Origin: Chloroflexota bacterium
GTDB taxonomy: Bacteria > Chloroflexota > Chloroflexia > Thermomicrobiales > JADLAZ01
Assembly (NCBI GenBank): GCA_020849725.1
Contig: JADLAZ010000197.1
Location: 1 to 31,638 of the forward strand
DNA length: 31,638 nt
Direction: 5' to 3'
The notes under the pieces are model-generated. The model was given only the letters and a program-made list of their open reading frames with translations, had not been told where the DNA came from and made no database searches. Position 1 is the stretch's first letter. Each line of letters opens with the position of its first letter. Position numbers and translations under genes: made by a program. This document shows positions 7,717-15,468 of the stretch, in pieces.

Positions 7717-8421
7717 TCAGTCGGCGGCCGCGCGCAGCGCATCCTCGATCGACATAGCGATGCAGGTGAAGCAGGGTGTATCGCGCAGGGTGTATTGGCT
7801 GGCTTCACTGGCGCGCAGCTCCATCACCAGGTCGAGAAACTCGGCGATCTTGTCACCCTCGAAGGCGACGACGAACTCCTGGTCATCAAGACCGAAAGAG
7901 TACGATGTGTTGATGGTGATGCCAGGGTATGAGCGGCCGATGGCGATGTGCTCGTCCATCATCCGCTGGCGGTCCTCCATCGACAGCGTGTACCAGGGGC
8001 GCGTCTTGACGAATGGGTAGATGAACAGGTACTTCCGCCCGCTCGGGTCATAGGTGATGCCGATGTGCGGGTCCTGCTTGTTGCGCTCCAGATGCACGTA
8101 GACCGACTTGCGCAGCACGGCCAGGTAGGAGTAGGGCTGGATGAGGTGGGCGCCGAGCGCGGCGGCGCGGATCTCGCTGTGCAGCGCGGTGAACGCCTCA
8201 ACGTCCGGGCTCCACATCCGCAGGCAGATGTCGACATCGCCACGTGTGCCCACCATGCTGTAGGCGCGCACCGGCATCTCACCGGCATGGCGCTGCACGA
8301 TGGCCGTCAGCTCAGCTTGCGCGGCGGCGCGCTCATCCATGGGAAGCTGCTGCCACGACGGCAGCACCTGAAAGAAGCTGTACTTGACGAGCTGGCGGCG
8401 GGTCTGGGTTGGCGCTTGCAT
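7717..8421 (-). CDS. hemQ: Coproheme decarboxylase (HemQ/ChdC), chlorite dismutase fold
   Basis: The product oxidatively decarboxylates Fe-coproporphyrin III to heme b, the last step of the Gram-positive-type heme pathway. The 234-residue protein has the motif YPFVKTRPWY, with the catalytic Tyr135 and nearby Lys139 expected for HemQ. The probable proximal heme ligand is His158 in MMDEHIAIGR, and SFGLDDQEFVVAFE follows. The ATG at 8421 is preferred because AAAGGG lies 7 nt upstream; an in-frame start at 8475 would overlap the TATAAT promoter box. True chlorite dismutase is unlikely, since its distal arginine context is not apparent. It shares a short divergent promoter region with the SGNH hydrolase gene and leads into the PIG-L gene. 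Confidence 0.88.
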   Translation of the reverse strand: MQAPTQTRRQLVKYSFFQVLPSWQQLPMDERAAAQAELTAIVQRHAGEMPVRAYSMVGTRGDVDICLRMWSPDVEAFTALHSEIRAAALGAHLIQPYSYLAVLRKSVYVHLERNKQDPHIGITYDPSGRKYLFIYPFVKTRPWYTLSMEDRQRMMDEHIAIGRSYPGITINTSYSFGLDDQEFVVAFEGDKIAEFLDLVMELRASEASQYTLRDTPCFTCIAMSIEDALRAAAD

Positions 8422-8474
8422 CGTGTCCCTTTCGCGTGCCCCGGCCCGCGCGTGAGGGGCGACGTTCCGGGCCA

Positions 8475-8480
8475 ATTATA
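8475..8480 (-). promoter_or_regulatory. Consensus -10 box for hemQ
   Basis: A perfect TATAAT on the minus strand, about 55 nt before the hemQ ATG. The expected -35 position falls on the divergent gene's -10 box (8494-8499), so the two promoters are intertwined. Confidence 0.55.
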
Positions 8481-8493
8481 CGGGGTCGCCCGG

Positions 8494-8499
8494 TATGAT
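8494..8499 (+). promoter_or_regulatory. -10 box for the SGNH hydrolase gene
   Basis: TATGAT on the plus strand, followed by a start at about 8506 and a GGGAGG ribosome-binding site at 8522-8527. A clear -35 is not seen. It overlaps the -35 zone of hemQ. Confidence 0.4.
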
Positions 8500-8533
8500 A
8501 GCGACCGGCGACGGGTTCGACGGGAGGCAGGAC

Positions 8534-9298
8534 GTGGCTGGACGGGGGGCAGCGCTGGCGATCGTGCTGGGTCTGAGCCTGCTGCTCACGGCCGCCAGTC
8601 CGCCACCGGTGACGGTCTACCTGGCGCTGGGCGACTCGATTGCCGCCGGCAGTGGCGCGTCGCGGCCCGAGCGCAGCTACGTCGGGCAGGTGCTGGCCTG
8701 GCTGCGGCGGCAGGACACCGGCGGCGGCGTGCGGCTGTCGCTGTATGCCGGCGGCGGCGCCACCAGCGATGGGCTGCGCCGCTGGCAGGCCCCGGCCGCC
8801 ATCGACGAGCTGACCGCGCTGCGGCGGGGCGAGCGGCCGGGGTTCCGGCTCGGACCGCTCACGATCACGATCGGCGCCAATGACCTGCTGCACCTGGCCA
8901 CCCGCGCGAGCGTGACGGGCGCGCCGCCCGCACCGGCGGAGGTGCGCGCCGCCATCGGCCGCGTCGAGGCGAACCTCAGCGCCACCGTCGACGATCTGCT
9001 CGCGGCCGGCGGCGGCGCCACGCGCATCACGCTGACGACCTACTACGATCCGTGGGCCGGCCGGCCGGGAGCCGGTCCGGCAGTCAGCCTTGGCTTCGAC
9101 GCGGTCGCCGAGCTGAACCGGGCGATCGTGCGCGTGGCCGAGCGCTATCCGGGGCGCGTGCACGTGGCGCGGGTCGATCGGGCGCTGCCGGTTGGTGCGG
9201 CCATCAGCACCTATCTGGCCGACCCGATTCACCCCAACGATCGCGGCCACGCGGCGATCGCCGACGTCGTCACCGGCGCCCTGGCGCACGGGGCATAG
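8534..9298 (+). CDS. Secreted SGNH/GDSL-family hydrolase
   Basis: A 254-residue esterase/lipase-like protein of the SGNH hydrolase fold. The GTG at 8534 is chosen because GGGAGG sits 6 nt upstream and the product then begins directly with a signal peptide (hydrophobic residues about 7-21). Block I is ALGDSIAAGSGAS with nucleophile Ser35. Block II is a glycine in YAGGGATSDG, block III is TIGANDLL (Gly114 and Asn116), and block V is DPIHPND with Asp230 and His233. All catalytic positions are present, so activity is expected outside the membrane on an ester or acetyl group. The substrate is unknown. A hairpin follows the stop codon. Confidence 0.88.
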   Translation: MAGRGAALAIVLGLSLLLTAASPPPVTVYLALGDSIAAGSGASRPERSYVGQVLAWLRRQDTGGGVRLSLYAGGGATSDGLRRWQAPAAIDELTALRRGERPGFRLGPLTITIGANDLLHLATRASVTGAPPAPAEVRAAIGRVEANLSATVDDLLAAGGGATRITLTTYYDPWAGRPGAGPAVSLGFDAVAELNRAIVRVAERYPGRVHVARVDRALPVGAAISTYLADPIHPNDRGHAAIADVVTGALAHGA

Positions 9299-9307
9299 GG
9301 ACAATTA

Positions 9308-9329
9308 GCCGGCGCTCGCCGCCGCCGGC
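9308..9329 (+). terminator. Hairpin after the SGNH hydrolase gene
   Basis: Perfect 7-bp arms GCCGGCG (9308-9314) and CGCCGGC (9323-9329) with an 8-nt loop, 10 bp after the stop codon. No T-tract. The remaining 190 bp before the next gene show no clear feature. Confidence 0.5.
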
Positions 9330-9520
9330 CCCGGCCCGGTCACCACGAATGGACGCCGTCGGCCACGCCGAAAGTACCGTGCGCCGGCGTTGATTGACCT
9401 GACGGCCAGGCCGATACGGAAGGCAGGCGGCCGGCGGCGCCGGTCGCCCGAGCGGTCCCGGCGATGGCTGGCGCAGTGGCCGGCGGAGCCGGCGGTGACC
9501 GCCAGGGGAAGGGGTCAGCC

Positions 9521-9949
9521 ATGCCTCTGTCAGTGGTGGACGAGGCCGAGGAGATCGCCGCGCGGCGCTGGCTGGCAACGGAGACGCGGGCTGGACGTCG
9601 GGCACGCCAGGCCGCGGCGCTGGTGGGCGAGGTCGAGGCGCTGCTGGCGCGGCGCTGGGCCGAGACCGAGGCCGCGCCGACCATCGCCGCCGAGCCAGCG
9701 GACGGATCACGCTGGTGGACGCCGACGGATGACCCGGCGACCTACCGGCTGTTTGATCGTCACGGCCAGCCGATCCGCTGTCATCTGTGCGGCCGAGATG
9801 ATCGATGGACACCCGAGGGCGACCTGGAGAACCACGTCATTCGTATGTTCGCCTGCGAGCATGAGCCGCTGCGGATCGGGCATGGCCTGGTGCGCCAGGT
9901 GTCGACGGTGGCGCTGGGTCGAGTGATGCGCTGCGAAGCGGCCGGCTGA
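9521..9949 (+). CDS. Small unknown protein with a possible Cys/His metal site
   Basis: I do not recognise a family. The ATG at 9521 has a strong purine site (AGGGGAAGGGG) 7 nt upstream and gives 142 residues. Residues 5-50 are predicted helical, rich in Ala, Arg and Glu, possibly a short coiled coil. The C-terminal half has CHLC (Cys87, Cys90), then NHV (His105) and CEH (Cys112, His114). The C-x2-C ... H ... C-x-H pattern could bind one zinc ion. There is no signal peptide or membrane segment. It ends 23 bp from the convergent carbonic anhydrase gene, separated by a hairpin. Confidence 0.65.
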   Translation: MPLSVVDEAEEIAARRWLATETRAGRRARQAAALVGEVEALLARRWAETEAAPTIAAEPADGSRWWTPTDDPATYRLFDRHGQPIRCHLCGRDDRWTPEGDLENHVIRMFACEHEPLRIGHGLVRQVSTVALGRVMRCEAAG

Positions 9950-9951
9950 GT

Positions 9952-9972
9952 GGCGGCGCCGGTCCGGCCGCC
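9952..9972. terminator. Hairpin filling the gap between convergent genes
   Basis: Arms GGCGGC (9952-9957) and GCCGCC (9967-9972) with a 9-nt loop occupy nearly all of the 23 bp between the small Cys/His protein gene and the carbonic anhydrase gene. It is a plausible two-way terminator, without a T-tract. Confidence 0.45.
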
Positions 9973-10524
9973 CTACGGGATGACGCCGCTGGCGTGGCCG
10001 GGCCATTGCGACAGACCGGCGGCCCGGTACTGCGCCGCGCGCTCGCGATAGCTGGCGGCCGACTCGTGCAGGCCGGCGATCTGGGCATCGCCCAGCTCGC
10101 GCCGCTGCTCGGCCGGCAGGCCGGCGATGAGCGCCCGCGCGGGAAAGGTCGACCGCTCCCGCACCAGCGCGTTGGCCGCCACCAGTGACTCGGCGCCGAT
10201 GACGGCGTTGTTCAGGACGGTGGCGTGCATGCCGATCAGGCTGTGATCGCCGACGGTGCAGCCATGGACGATGGCCGCGTGGCCGACCGTGACACCGTCA
10301 CCGATGCGGCAGGGGGCATCCGGGTCAGCGTGGACGACGGCGCCATCCTGAATGTTCGTCCCGGCGCCGATCGTTATCGGCGCGGCGTCGCCGCGGATGA
10401 CGGCGTTGCACCAGACGCTCGCGCCGGCGCCGATGGTGACGTCACCAATGATCACCGCGCCCGGCGCGACGAAGACATCGTCGGCCAGGGCGGGGGCCTT
10501 GCCATTCAGGGCGTGGATTGCCAT
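9973..10524 (-). CDS. Gamma-class carbonic anhydrase-like protein
   Basis: A 183-residue left-handed beta-helix (hexapeptide repeat) protein of the gamma-carbonic anhydrase/YrdA/PaaY family, cytosolic and expected to be a trimer. The three zinc-binding histidines are present: His65 in GAVVHAD, and His82 and His87 in VGHAAIVHGC. The Arg and Asp of IRGD and the GTNIQDGAVVH stretch are typical. Family members either hydrate CO2 or act as thioesterase-like helpers in CoA metabolism. The ATG at 10524 follows GGAGG closely. It sits 37 bp after the acyl-CoA dehydrogenase gene and is probably in the same operon, a pairing that leans towards a CoA-related role (inference). Confidence 0.88.
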   Translation of the reverse strand: MAIHALNGKAPALADDVFVAPGAVIIGDVTIGAGASVWCNAVIRGDAAPITIGAGTNIQDGAVVHADPDAPCRIGDGVTVGHAAIVHGCTVGDHSLIGMHATVLNNAVIGAESLVAANALVRERSTFPARALIAGLPAEQRRELGDAQIAGLHESAASYRERAAQYRAAGLSQWPGHASGVIP

Positions 10525-10561
10525 GCATCCTCCAGCGGGCGGCGCAACGGCCAGTGTGGTG

Positions 10562-11773
10562 TCAGGCGTCGGGCGGCGGTGGCGCGACGCCGTCGGCGGG
10601 CCAGGGTGCGCGGCGCAGCGGCCGGTCGACCCGGTAGCCGAGCGCATACTCGGCCTGCAGCAACGTATGCACCTCGCGCGTGCCCTCGTAGATCGCCGCG
10701 CCGCGGGCGTTGCGCAAGTAGCGCTCGACCGGGTAGGCGGTGGTGTAGCCGTTCGCGCCGTGGACCTCGACAGCGTCCTCGGCAGCGCGCACCGAGGCAT
10801 CGACGGCCTGCCATTTGGCCAGGCTGGTCTCGCGCGTCGAGCGCCGGCCATGGTTCTTCAGATGACCGGTGCGATTGACGAGCAAGCGAGAGGTATCGAT
10901 GCCGGCTACCATGCGGGCGATCATCTGCTGCACCAGTTGATGCTGCCCGATTGGCTTGCCGAAGGTGTGCCGCTCGCTGGCGTAGGCAACGGAGGCCTCC
11001 AGGCAGGCCGTCGCCAGCCCGACCGCGCCGGCGGCGACCGTGTAGCGGCCCTGGTCGATGGCCGACATGGCGATCGTGAAGCCCTCGCCCTCCTCGCCCA
11101 GCCGGTGGCTGGCGGGCACACGCACGTTCTCCAGGTTCATCCAGGCGCTGTCGCCAGCGCGCACACCGAGCTTGCCCTCGATCTTGCCGGTGGTGATGCC
11201 GGGCATGTCGCGCTCCAGGATGAGCGCGCACAGGCCACGATGCCGCAGCGCCGGGTCGAGTGTGACGATCACCAGGATGTGGTCGGCGTGGTTGCCGATG
11301 GAGATCCAGCGCTTCTGGCCGTTGAGCAGGTAGTGGTCGCCCTGGCGCTCGGCGCGGCATTGAATGGCGCCGGCATCGGAGCCAGCGCTCGGCTCGGTCA
11401 GCGAGAACGTGGCCAACTTCTCGCCGCGCGCCTGGGGCACGAGCCAGCGCCGGCGCTGGTCGTCCGTTCCCCACTGCAGCAGCGTCAGGCTGTTCAGGCC
11501 GACATGCACGCTCTGGAGGACGCGAAACGACGAGTCGACGCGCTCCAGCTCCTCGCAGATGAGGGCGAAGGCGTGATAGTCGAGGCCCCGGCCTCCGTAG
11601 GCGCGCGGCACCGGTCCACCCAACAGGCCGGCCTGCCCCATCGCCTCCAGCACGGCGCGCGGGTAGCCGCCCCCAGCGTCCCAGGCGGCGATGTTGGGCG
11701 CCAGGTGCGCCGCGCAATAGGCCCGGGCTTCGGCGCGCACCGCCTCTTGGGCTGGCGAGTAGTCGAAGTCCAT
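10562..11773 (-). CDS. Acyl-CoA dehydrogenase
   Basis: A 403-residue FAD enzyme that introduces the alpha-beta double bond into an acyl-CoA, passing electrons to ETF. The family signature TFSLTEPSAGSDAGAIQ is near residues 122-138. The catalytic base is expected at Glu363 in IYEGTREVHTLLQ. The region KPIGQHQLVQQMIARM and the GxNGYTTAYPVERYLRNAR stretch are also typical. Two adjacent ATG codons (11776 and 11773) follow GGAGG; the second has the better 7-nt spacing. A good sigma70-type promoter lies at 11823-11850. The glutamate position excludes the isovaleryl and long-chain subgroups, but chain-length specificity cannot be read by eye; a short-chain or glutaryl-type enzyme is possible. Confidence 0.93.
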   Translation of the reverse strand: MDFDYSPAQEAVRAEARAYCAAHLAPNIAAWDAGGGYPRAVLEAMGQAGLLGGPVPRAYGGRGLDYHAFALICEELERVDSSFRVLQSVHVGLNSLTLLQWGTDDQRRRWLVPQARGEKLATFSLTEPSAGSDAGAIQCRAERQGDHYLLNGQKRWISIGNHADHILVIVTLDPALRHRGLCALILERDMPGITTGKIEGKLGVRAGDSAWMNLENVRVPASHRLGEEGEGFTIAMSAIDQGRYTVAAGAVGLATACLEASVAYASERHTFGKPIGQHQLVQQMIARMVAGIDTSRLLVNRTGHLKNHGRRSTRETSLAKWQAVDASVRAAEDAVEVHGANGYTTAYPVERYLRNARGAAIYEGTREVHTLLQAEYALGYRVDRPLRRAPWPADGVAPPPPDA

Positions 11774-11822
11774 CATGCGCCCTCCGCGAGCGACCAGCCG
11801 CCTGGCCACTCGTCGCGCGCCG

Positions 11823-11850
11823 AGTATAGCCGCCCACGGCACTCCGTCAA
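11823..11850 (-). promoter_or_regulatory. Sigma70-type promoter of the acyl-CoA dehydrogenase operon
   Basis: On the minus strand TTGACG (11850-11845) and TATACT (11828-11823) are separated by 16 nt. Transcription would start near 11816, about 40 nt before the ATG. Confidence 0.65.
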
Positions 11851-11897
11851 GATGACATAATATGGACAACTGCCATCGGCTCACTGTGATCGCGGCG

Positions 11898-12668
11898 TCA
11901 GGCGCGCAGGGTGATGTCGCCGGCTAGCAGCCGCCGTTGCTCACCACCGGCAGTGCGCACGAGCAGCGCGCCGTCGCTGTCGATGTCCTCCGCGATGGCG
12001 GCGTAGGTGGTCGTGGCATCGGTGACAGAGATCGTCTGGCCGAGCATCACCAGACGAGCGCGAAACGCGGCAAGGAGGCCGCTCGCATCGTCCTCAAGCC
12101 GCGCGAGGGCCGTGGCGAGCTGGCGCAGCAGCGCCGCAAGCGCGGCGGCACGGTCGATGGGGCGGCCGGCGACCTCGGCCAGGTCGGTCGTGGCCGGCAG
12201 TGCCGGTGGATGGGCACTGATGTTGATGCCAATGCCGACGGCTGCGGTCGCGATGCGGTCGCCGTCCAGGCTCGTCTCGACCAGGATGCCGGCGACCTTC
12301 CCCAACCCACGGTCGCTCGCGATCAGGACGTCGTTCGGCCACTTGAGCGTCGCCGGCCGCCGCGTGATCTCCTCCACGGCCGCTGCCGTCGCCAGCGCGG
12401 CGGCCACGGACAGCAGCGGTGCGCGGCTGGCCGCCAGCGCCGGCCGAAGCAGGGTCGTGCAGAGCAGCGCCGTGCCGGCCGGGGCCTCCCAGCGCCGGCC
12501 GAACCGGCCCCGGCCGGCCGTCTGCACGGTGGCGGTGACGACGACGCCGTGCGGAAAGTCGCCCCGCGCCAGCGCCCGCGCGGCGTCCATGGTCGATGGC
12601 GTGGCGGCGTAGTGGACGCGCACCCGCCCCAGCGCCGCCAGCGGCGGCGCCCCGGTGGCGTGGCTCAT
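11898..12668 (-). CDS. birA: Biotin--[acetyl-CoA-carboxylase] ligase, group I (no DNA-binding domain)
   Basis: The 256-residue enzyme activates biotin as biotinyl-AMP and attaches it to the carrier domain of biotin-dependent carboxylases. The catalytic loop GRGRFGRRW is at residues 52-60, KWPNDVL at 109-115 and GKVAGILVE at 123-131. The small C-terminal SH3-like domain follows (about 205-256). There is no N-terminal helix-turn-helix, so it is an enzyme only and not a repressor. Its start codon overlaps the stop of prs in the sequence ATGA, which points to translational coupling. No biotin synthesis or carboxylase gene is in the window. Confidence 0.93.
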   Translation of the reverse strand: MSHATGAPPLAALGRVRVHYAATPSTMDAARALARGDFPHGVVVTATVQTAGRGRFGRRWEAPAGTALLCTTLLRPALAASRAPLLSVAAALATAAAVEEITRRPATLKWPNDVLIASDRGLGKVAGILVETSLDGDRIATAAVGIGINISAHPPALPATTDLAEVAGRPIDRAAALAALLRQLATALARLEDDASGLLAAFRARLVMLGQTISVTDATTTYAAIAEDIDSDGALLVRTAGGEQRRLLAGDITLRA

Positions 12669-13603
12669 ACGAACATGGCCGAGATCGACAGGTCCTTGTG
12701 AATGCGCGTGATCGCCTCGGCCAGCATCGGCGCGATCGTCAGCACGTGGATCTTGCTGTTGCGCTTGTCGACCGGGATCGGCAGCGTGTCTGTCACCAGC
12801 AGCGCCTCCAGATCCGACTCAGCGATGCGCGCGGCAGCGGCGCCGCTGAGGATGCCGTGGACGGCGCAGGCGGCGACGCGGGCCGCGCCGCGCCGCTTGA
12901 GCTCGGCGACGGCATCGAGCAGCGTGCCGCCGGTGGAGACGATGTCGTCGATGATAACCGCCGTGCGGCCGTCGACATCGCCGACCATCTCCAGCATCTC
13001 GGCCACCTCCGGCTCGGGCCGGCTCTTAGCAAAGACGGCCAGGCCACCGCCGACGCGGCCGCGAAACTCGGTGGCACGCGCCACGCCGCCGCTGTCGGGC
13101 GACACGACGACGATGTTGTCCAGGCCGAGTCGACGCGCCGCAGTGGCCAGGATTGGAGCGGCGCGCAGGTGGTCGACGGGGATGCCGAAGAAGCCTTCGA
13201 TCGCCGGCGCGTGCAGGTCGAGCGTCAGGATGCGGTCGGCGCCGGCCGTGGTCAGCAGATCGGCCAGCAGGCGGGCCGAGATTGGCTCGCGGCCGGCGGT
13301 CTTCTTCTCCTGGCGCGCGTACGGGTAGTAGGGGATGACGGCGGTCACACGCTGGGCCGACGAGCGCTTGAGCGCTTCCAGGATCAGCAGCAGCTCCATG
13401 ATGTGGTGATCGACCGGCGGCGAGCCGGGCTGGACGACGAAGACATCGGAGCCGCGAACGTTCTCATCCAGGCGCACGCGCGTCTCGCCATCGGAGAAGG
13501 TCGTCACCAGCGCCCGGCCGAGGGGGATCTGCAACTCGTGACAGATGGCCTCCGCCAGGGCGCGATGCGCGTTCCCGGTAAACACCTGCAGGCGTCCGTC
13601 CAT
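12665..13603 (-). CDS. prs: Ribose-phosphate pyrophosphokinase (PRPP synthase)
   Basis: The enzyme makes 5-phosphoribosyl-1-pyrophosphate from ribose 5-phosphate and ATP, feeding nucleotide, His and Trp synthesis. The 312-residue protein is of standard class I length. It has FSDGE (36-40), IPYYPYARQEKK (90-101, ATP loop), TLDLHAPAIEGFF (127-139) and the PRPP-binding loop VIIDDIVSTGGTL (216-228). The ATG at 13603 follows GGAGGG at 4-5 nt. It overlaps birA by 4 bp and follows glmU after 53 bp. The glmU-prs order is common in Gram-positive bacteria. PRPP is also the donor for the UbiA-type phosphoribosyltransferase encoded at 21787-22722. Confidence 0.95.
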   Translation of the reverse strand: MDGRLQVFTGNAHRALAEAICHELQIPLGRALVTTFSDGETRVRLDENVRGSDVFVVQPGSPPVDHHIMELLLILEALKRSSAQRVTAVIPYYPYARQEKKTAGREPISARLLADLLTTAGADRILTLDLHAPAIEGFFGIPVDHLRAAPILATAARRLGLDNIVVVSPDSGGVARATEFRGRVGGGLAVFAKSRPEPEVAEMLEMVGDVDGRTAVIIDDIVSTGGTLLDAVAELKRRGAARVAACAVHGILSGAAAARIAESDLEALLVTDTLPIPVDKRNSKIHVLTIAPMLAEAITRIHKDLSISAMFV

Positions 13604-13656
13604 CGTCCCTCCACCGCCGCGCGTGCTGGCCGCGGTACCCGCGAGCGGAACGGTCA

Positions 13657-15123
13657 CTACTCCTGGTCGGTTGCCGGGGGGCGAGCGGTGAGCGGGCGCG
13701 CTGGCACGCCGACGACGGTCTGGCCGGCCGCCACGTCGCGCGTCACCACGGCGCCGGCGCCGGTGCGCGCCCCGGCAGCGACCGTGACCGGAGCGCGCAG
13801 CACGGTGTCGACGCCGATGAACGCGCCGTCGCCGACAGTCGTCCGGTGCTTGCGGCGGCCGTCATAGTTGGCCGTGATCGCGCCCGCGCCAATGTTGACG
13901 CCGGCGCCGATGTCGGCATCGCCGATGTAGCCGACGTGGCCCATCGCCGTGCCGGGGCCGAGCCGGCTGTTCTTGATCTCGGCGAAGTTGCCGACGTGGA
14001 CGCCCGCCCCGAGCGACGACCCCGGGCGCAGGTGCGAGTAGGGGCCGATCGTCGCGCCGTCGGCGAGCGTGCTGCTCTCCAGCGTCGAGTCGATGACCCG
14101 GCAGCCGTTGCCGATCGTGCAGGCGTCGATGCGCGCGCCCGGCCCGATCTGGCAGTCCGTGCCAATCGTCGTAGCGCCGGTGATGATAGACCCTGGCTCG
14201 ATGATCGTGTCGGCGTCGATGCGAACGATGGCGTCGATGTACGTCGTCGCCGGGTCGACGATGGTCACGCCGTCGAGCATCAGCCGGCGCAGGACGCGCG
14301 CCCGCACGAACGCCGCCGCCTCAGCCAGTTGCACCCGGTCGTTGACGCCGAGCGCCTCGCTGATGTCAGCGTTGACGGTGACGACCGGCCAGGGCTGGTC
14401 CGGCGCGGCCCCCGCGACCGCCAGGCCCACCAGATCGGTCAGGTAGACCTCGCCGGTCGGGCTGGGCGCGAGGCGCGGCAGCGTGGTCCGGAGCCAACCG
14501 GCGTCGACGGCGTAGATGCCGGCGTTGATCTCGGAGATGGCCCGCTCGGCTGGCGTCGCTGTCTTCTCCTCGGCGATGCCGGCGGCGCGCCCGGCCGCGT
14601 CACGGACGATGCGCCCATAGCCGGTCGGATTGGGCGCCGGACAGGTGACCATCGCTAGCCGCGCGCCGGTCGCCGCCCGCGCCACGACCAGCGCCGACAG
14701 CGTCTCCGGCGTCACCAGCGGCGTGTCGGCATACAGAATGACGACCGTCGTGACCGCGTCCGGCAGGCAGGGAACAGCGACTGCCACGGCGTGACCGGTG
14801 CCGCGCTGCTCGGCTTGCGTGACGGCGACCAGGCCAGCCGGGGCGCTGGCCGGCGCAGCGTCGTCCAGGCCGAGATGCTGACGCAGGGTGGCCGCGCCAT
14901 GGCCGGTGACGACAATCGTCCGGACCGGGCGCAGCGCGGCCGCCGCCGCCAGCACGTGGTCGATCAGCGCCCGGCCACCGACACGATGGAGTGGCTTGGG
15001 GAGGCGGGAACGGAGGCGCGTGCCCTGGCCGGCCGCCAGCACGATGACAGCTGGACCAGCGCCAGTGCCGGACGTTGGGTCACGATCAAGCGGCTCGCTG
15101 CCGCCGGCCGTGGCATCGGCCAT
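13657..15123 (-). CDS. glmU: Bifunctional UDP-GlcNAc pyrophosphorylase / GlcN-1-P acetyltransferase
   Basis: The 488-residue cytosolic enzyme acetylates glucosamine 1-phosphate and joins it to UMP, giving UDP-GlcNAc for peptidoglycan and other glycans. The N-terminal uridyltransferase domain has LAAGQGTRLRSRLPK (29-43), EQRGTGHAVA, YADTPLVT, GYGRIVR and EINAGIYA. The C-terminal left-handed beta-helix has the acetyltransferase residues in VGNFAEIKNSRLGPGTAMGH, ANYDGRRKHRT and GAGAVVTRDV. The ATG at 15123 is chosen because upstream in-frame codons would run into tRNA-Gln. The Gly/Thr-rich first 23 residues are variable. It lies 78 bp downstream of the tRNA on the same strand. Confidence 0.95.
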   Translation of the reverse strand: MADATAGGSEPLDRDPTSGTGAGPAVIVLAAGQGTRLRSRLPKPLHRVGGRALIDHVLAAAAALRPVRTIVVTGHGAATLRQHLGLDDAAPASAPAGLVAVTQAEQRGTGHAVAVAVPCLPDAVTTVVILYADTPLVTPETLSALVVARAATGARLAMVTCPAPNPTGYGRIVRDAAGRAAGIAEEKTATPAERAISEINAGIYAVDAGWLRTTLPRLAPSPTGEVYLTDLVGLAVAGAAPDQPWPVVTVNADISEALGVNDRVQLAEAAAFVRARVLRRLMLDGVTIVDPATTYIDAIVRIDADTIIEPGSIITGATTIGTDCQIGPGARIDACTIGNGCRVIDSTLESSTLADGATIGPYSHLRPGSSLGAGVHVGNFAEIKNSRLGPGTAMGHVGYIGDADIGAGVNIGAGAITANYDGRRKHRTTVGDGAFIGVDTVLRAPVTVAAGARTGAGAVVTRDVAAGQTVVGVPARPLTARPPATDQE

Positions 15124-15156
15124 CCCACCCCCGATCACGTCGCTCGGTCGGTCCCT

Positions 15157-15184
15157 CCGGCGACGCGCCGGCCGCGGCGCCGCG
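15157..15184 (-). terminator. Two adjacent hairpins between tRNA-Gln and glmU
   Basis: CCGGCG/CGCCGG arms with a 3-nt loop (15157-15171) are followed immediately by a 12-bp palindrome, CGCGGCGCCGCG (15173-15184). They could separate the tRNA transcript from glmU, or be processing signals in a joint transcript. There is no T-tract. Confidence 0.35.
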
Positions 15185-15201
15185 AACGGACGGCACGGTG
15201 C

Positions 15202-15272
15202 TTGGCCGGCCAGGATTCGAACCTGGAATAGGGGATCCAAAGTCCTCTGTGATACCGTTTCACCACCGGCCA
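15202..15272 (-). tRNA. tRNA-Gln (anticodon TTG)
   Basis: A complete cloverleaf of 71 nt folds on the minus strand. The acceptor is TGGCCGG with CCGGCCA (7 perfect pairs), the D stem is GTGA/TCAC, and the T arm is CCAGG-TTCGAAT-CCTGG. The anticodon loop CTTTGGA carries TTG at 15238-15240. The anticodon stem GAGGA/TCCCC has one A-C mismatch at pair 28-42. The discriminator base is A, and CCA is not encoded (GCA follows), so it must be added after transcription. A promoter with 17-nt spacing lies just upstream. Confidence 0.93.
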
Positions 15273-15284
15273 GTGCCCGACGAG

Positions 15285-15313
15285 ATGCTACCGGACGGCC
15301 GGGGGGGCGTCAA
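15285..15313 (-). promoter_or_regulatory. Sigma70-type promoter of tRNA-Gln
   Basis: On the minus strand TTGACG (15313-15308) and TAGCAT (15290-15285) are separated by 17 nt, placing the start about 6 nt before the tRNA 5' end. Confidence 0.6.
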
Positions 15314-15347
15314 CCTGACCCGACCACGATCCGCCCGCGCGGCTGTT

Positions 15348-15376
15348 TCGACAGGCCAGAGGGCATCCGGTATACT
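15348..15376 (+). promoter_or_regulatory. Sigma70-type promoter of the flippase-like gene
   Basis: TCGACA (15348-15353), 17 nt, TATACT (15371-15376). Five of six bases match the -35 consensus. Transcription would begin near 15383, giving a leader of about 86 nt before the start codon at 15469. Confidence 0.6.
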
Positions 15377-15468
15377 CGGGCGAGCGCCGCGGGCGCGCCG
15401 CTCCTCCCACCCGTGAGGCTCGCTATGATGGTCGCCGCGCGGCGGCAGCGCCAGTGGGGTCGTGCCGC

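Noticed and set aside
9299..9520. Promoter TTGATT-17-GATACG before the small Cys/His protein gene
   Set aside because: The -10 matches the consensus at only three positions, which is too weak to report.
10352..11860. 502-codon plus-strand frame opposite the carbonic anhydrase and acyl-CoA dehydrogenase genes
   Set aside because: The minus-strand genes carry all family motifs and a promoter. The plus-strand product has no domain and no start signal.
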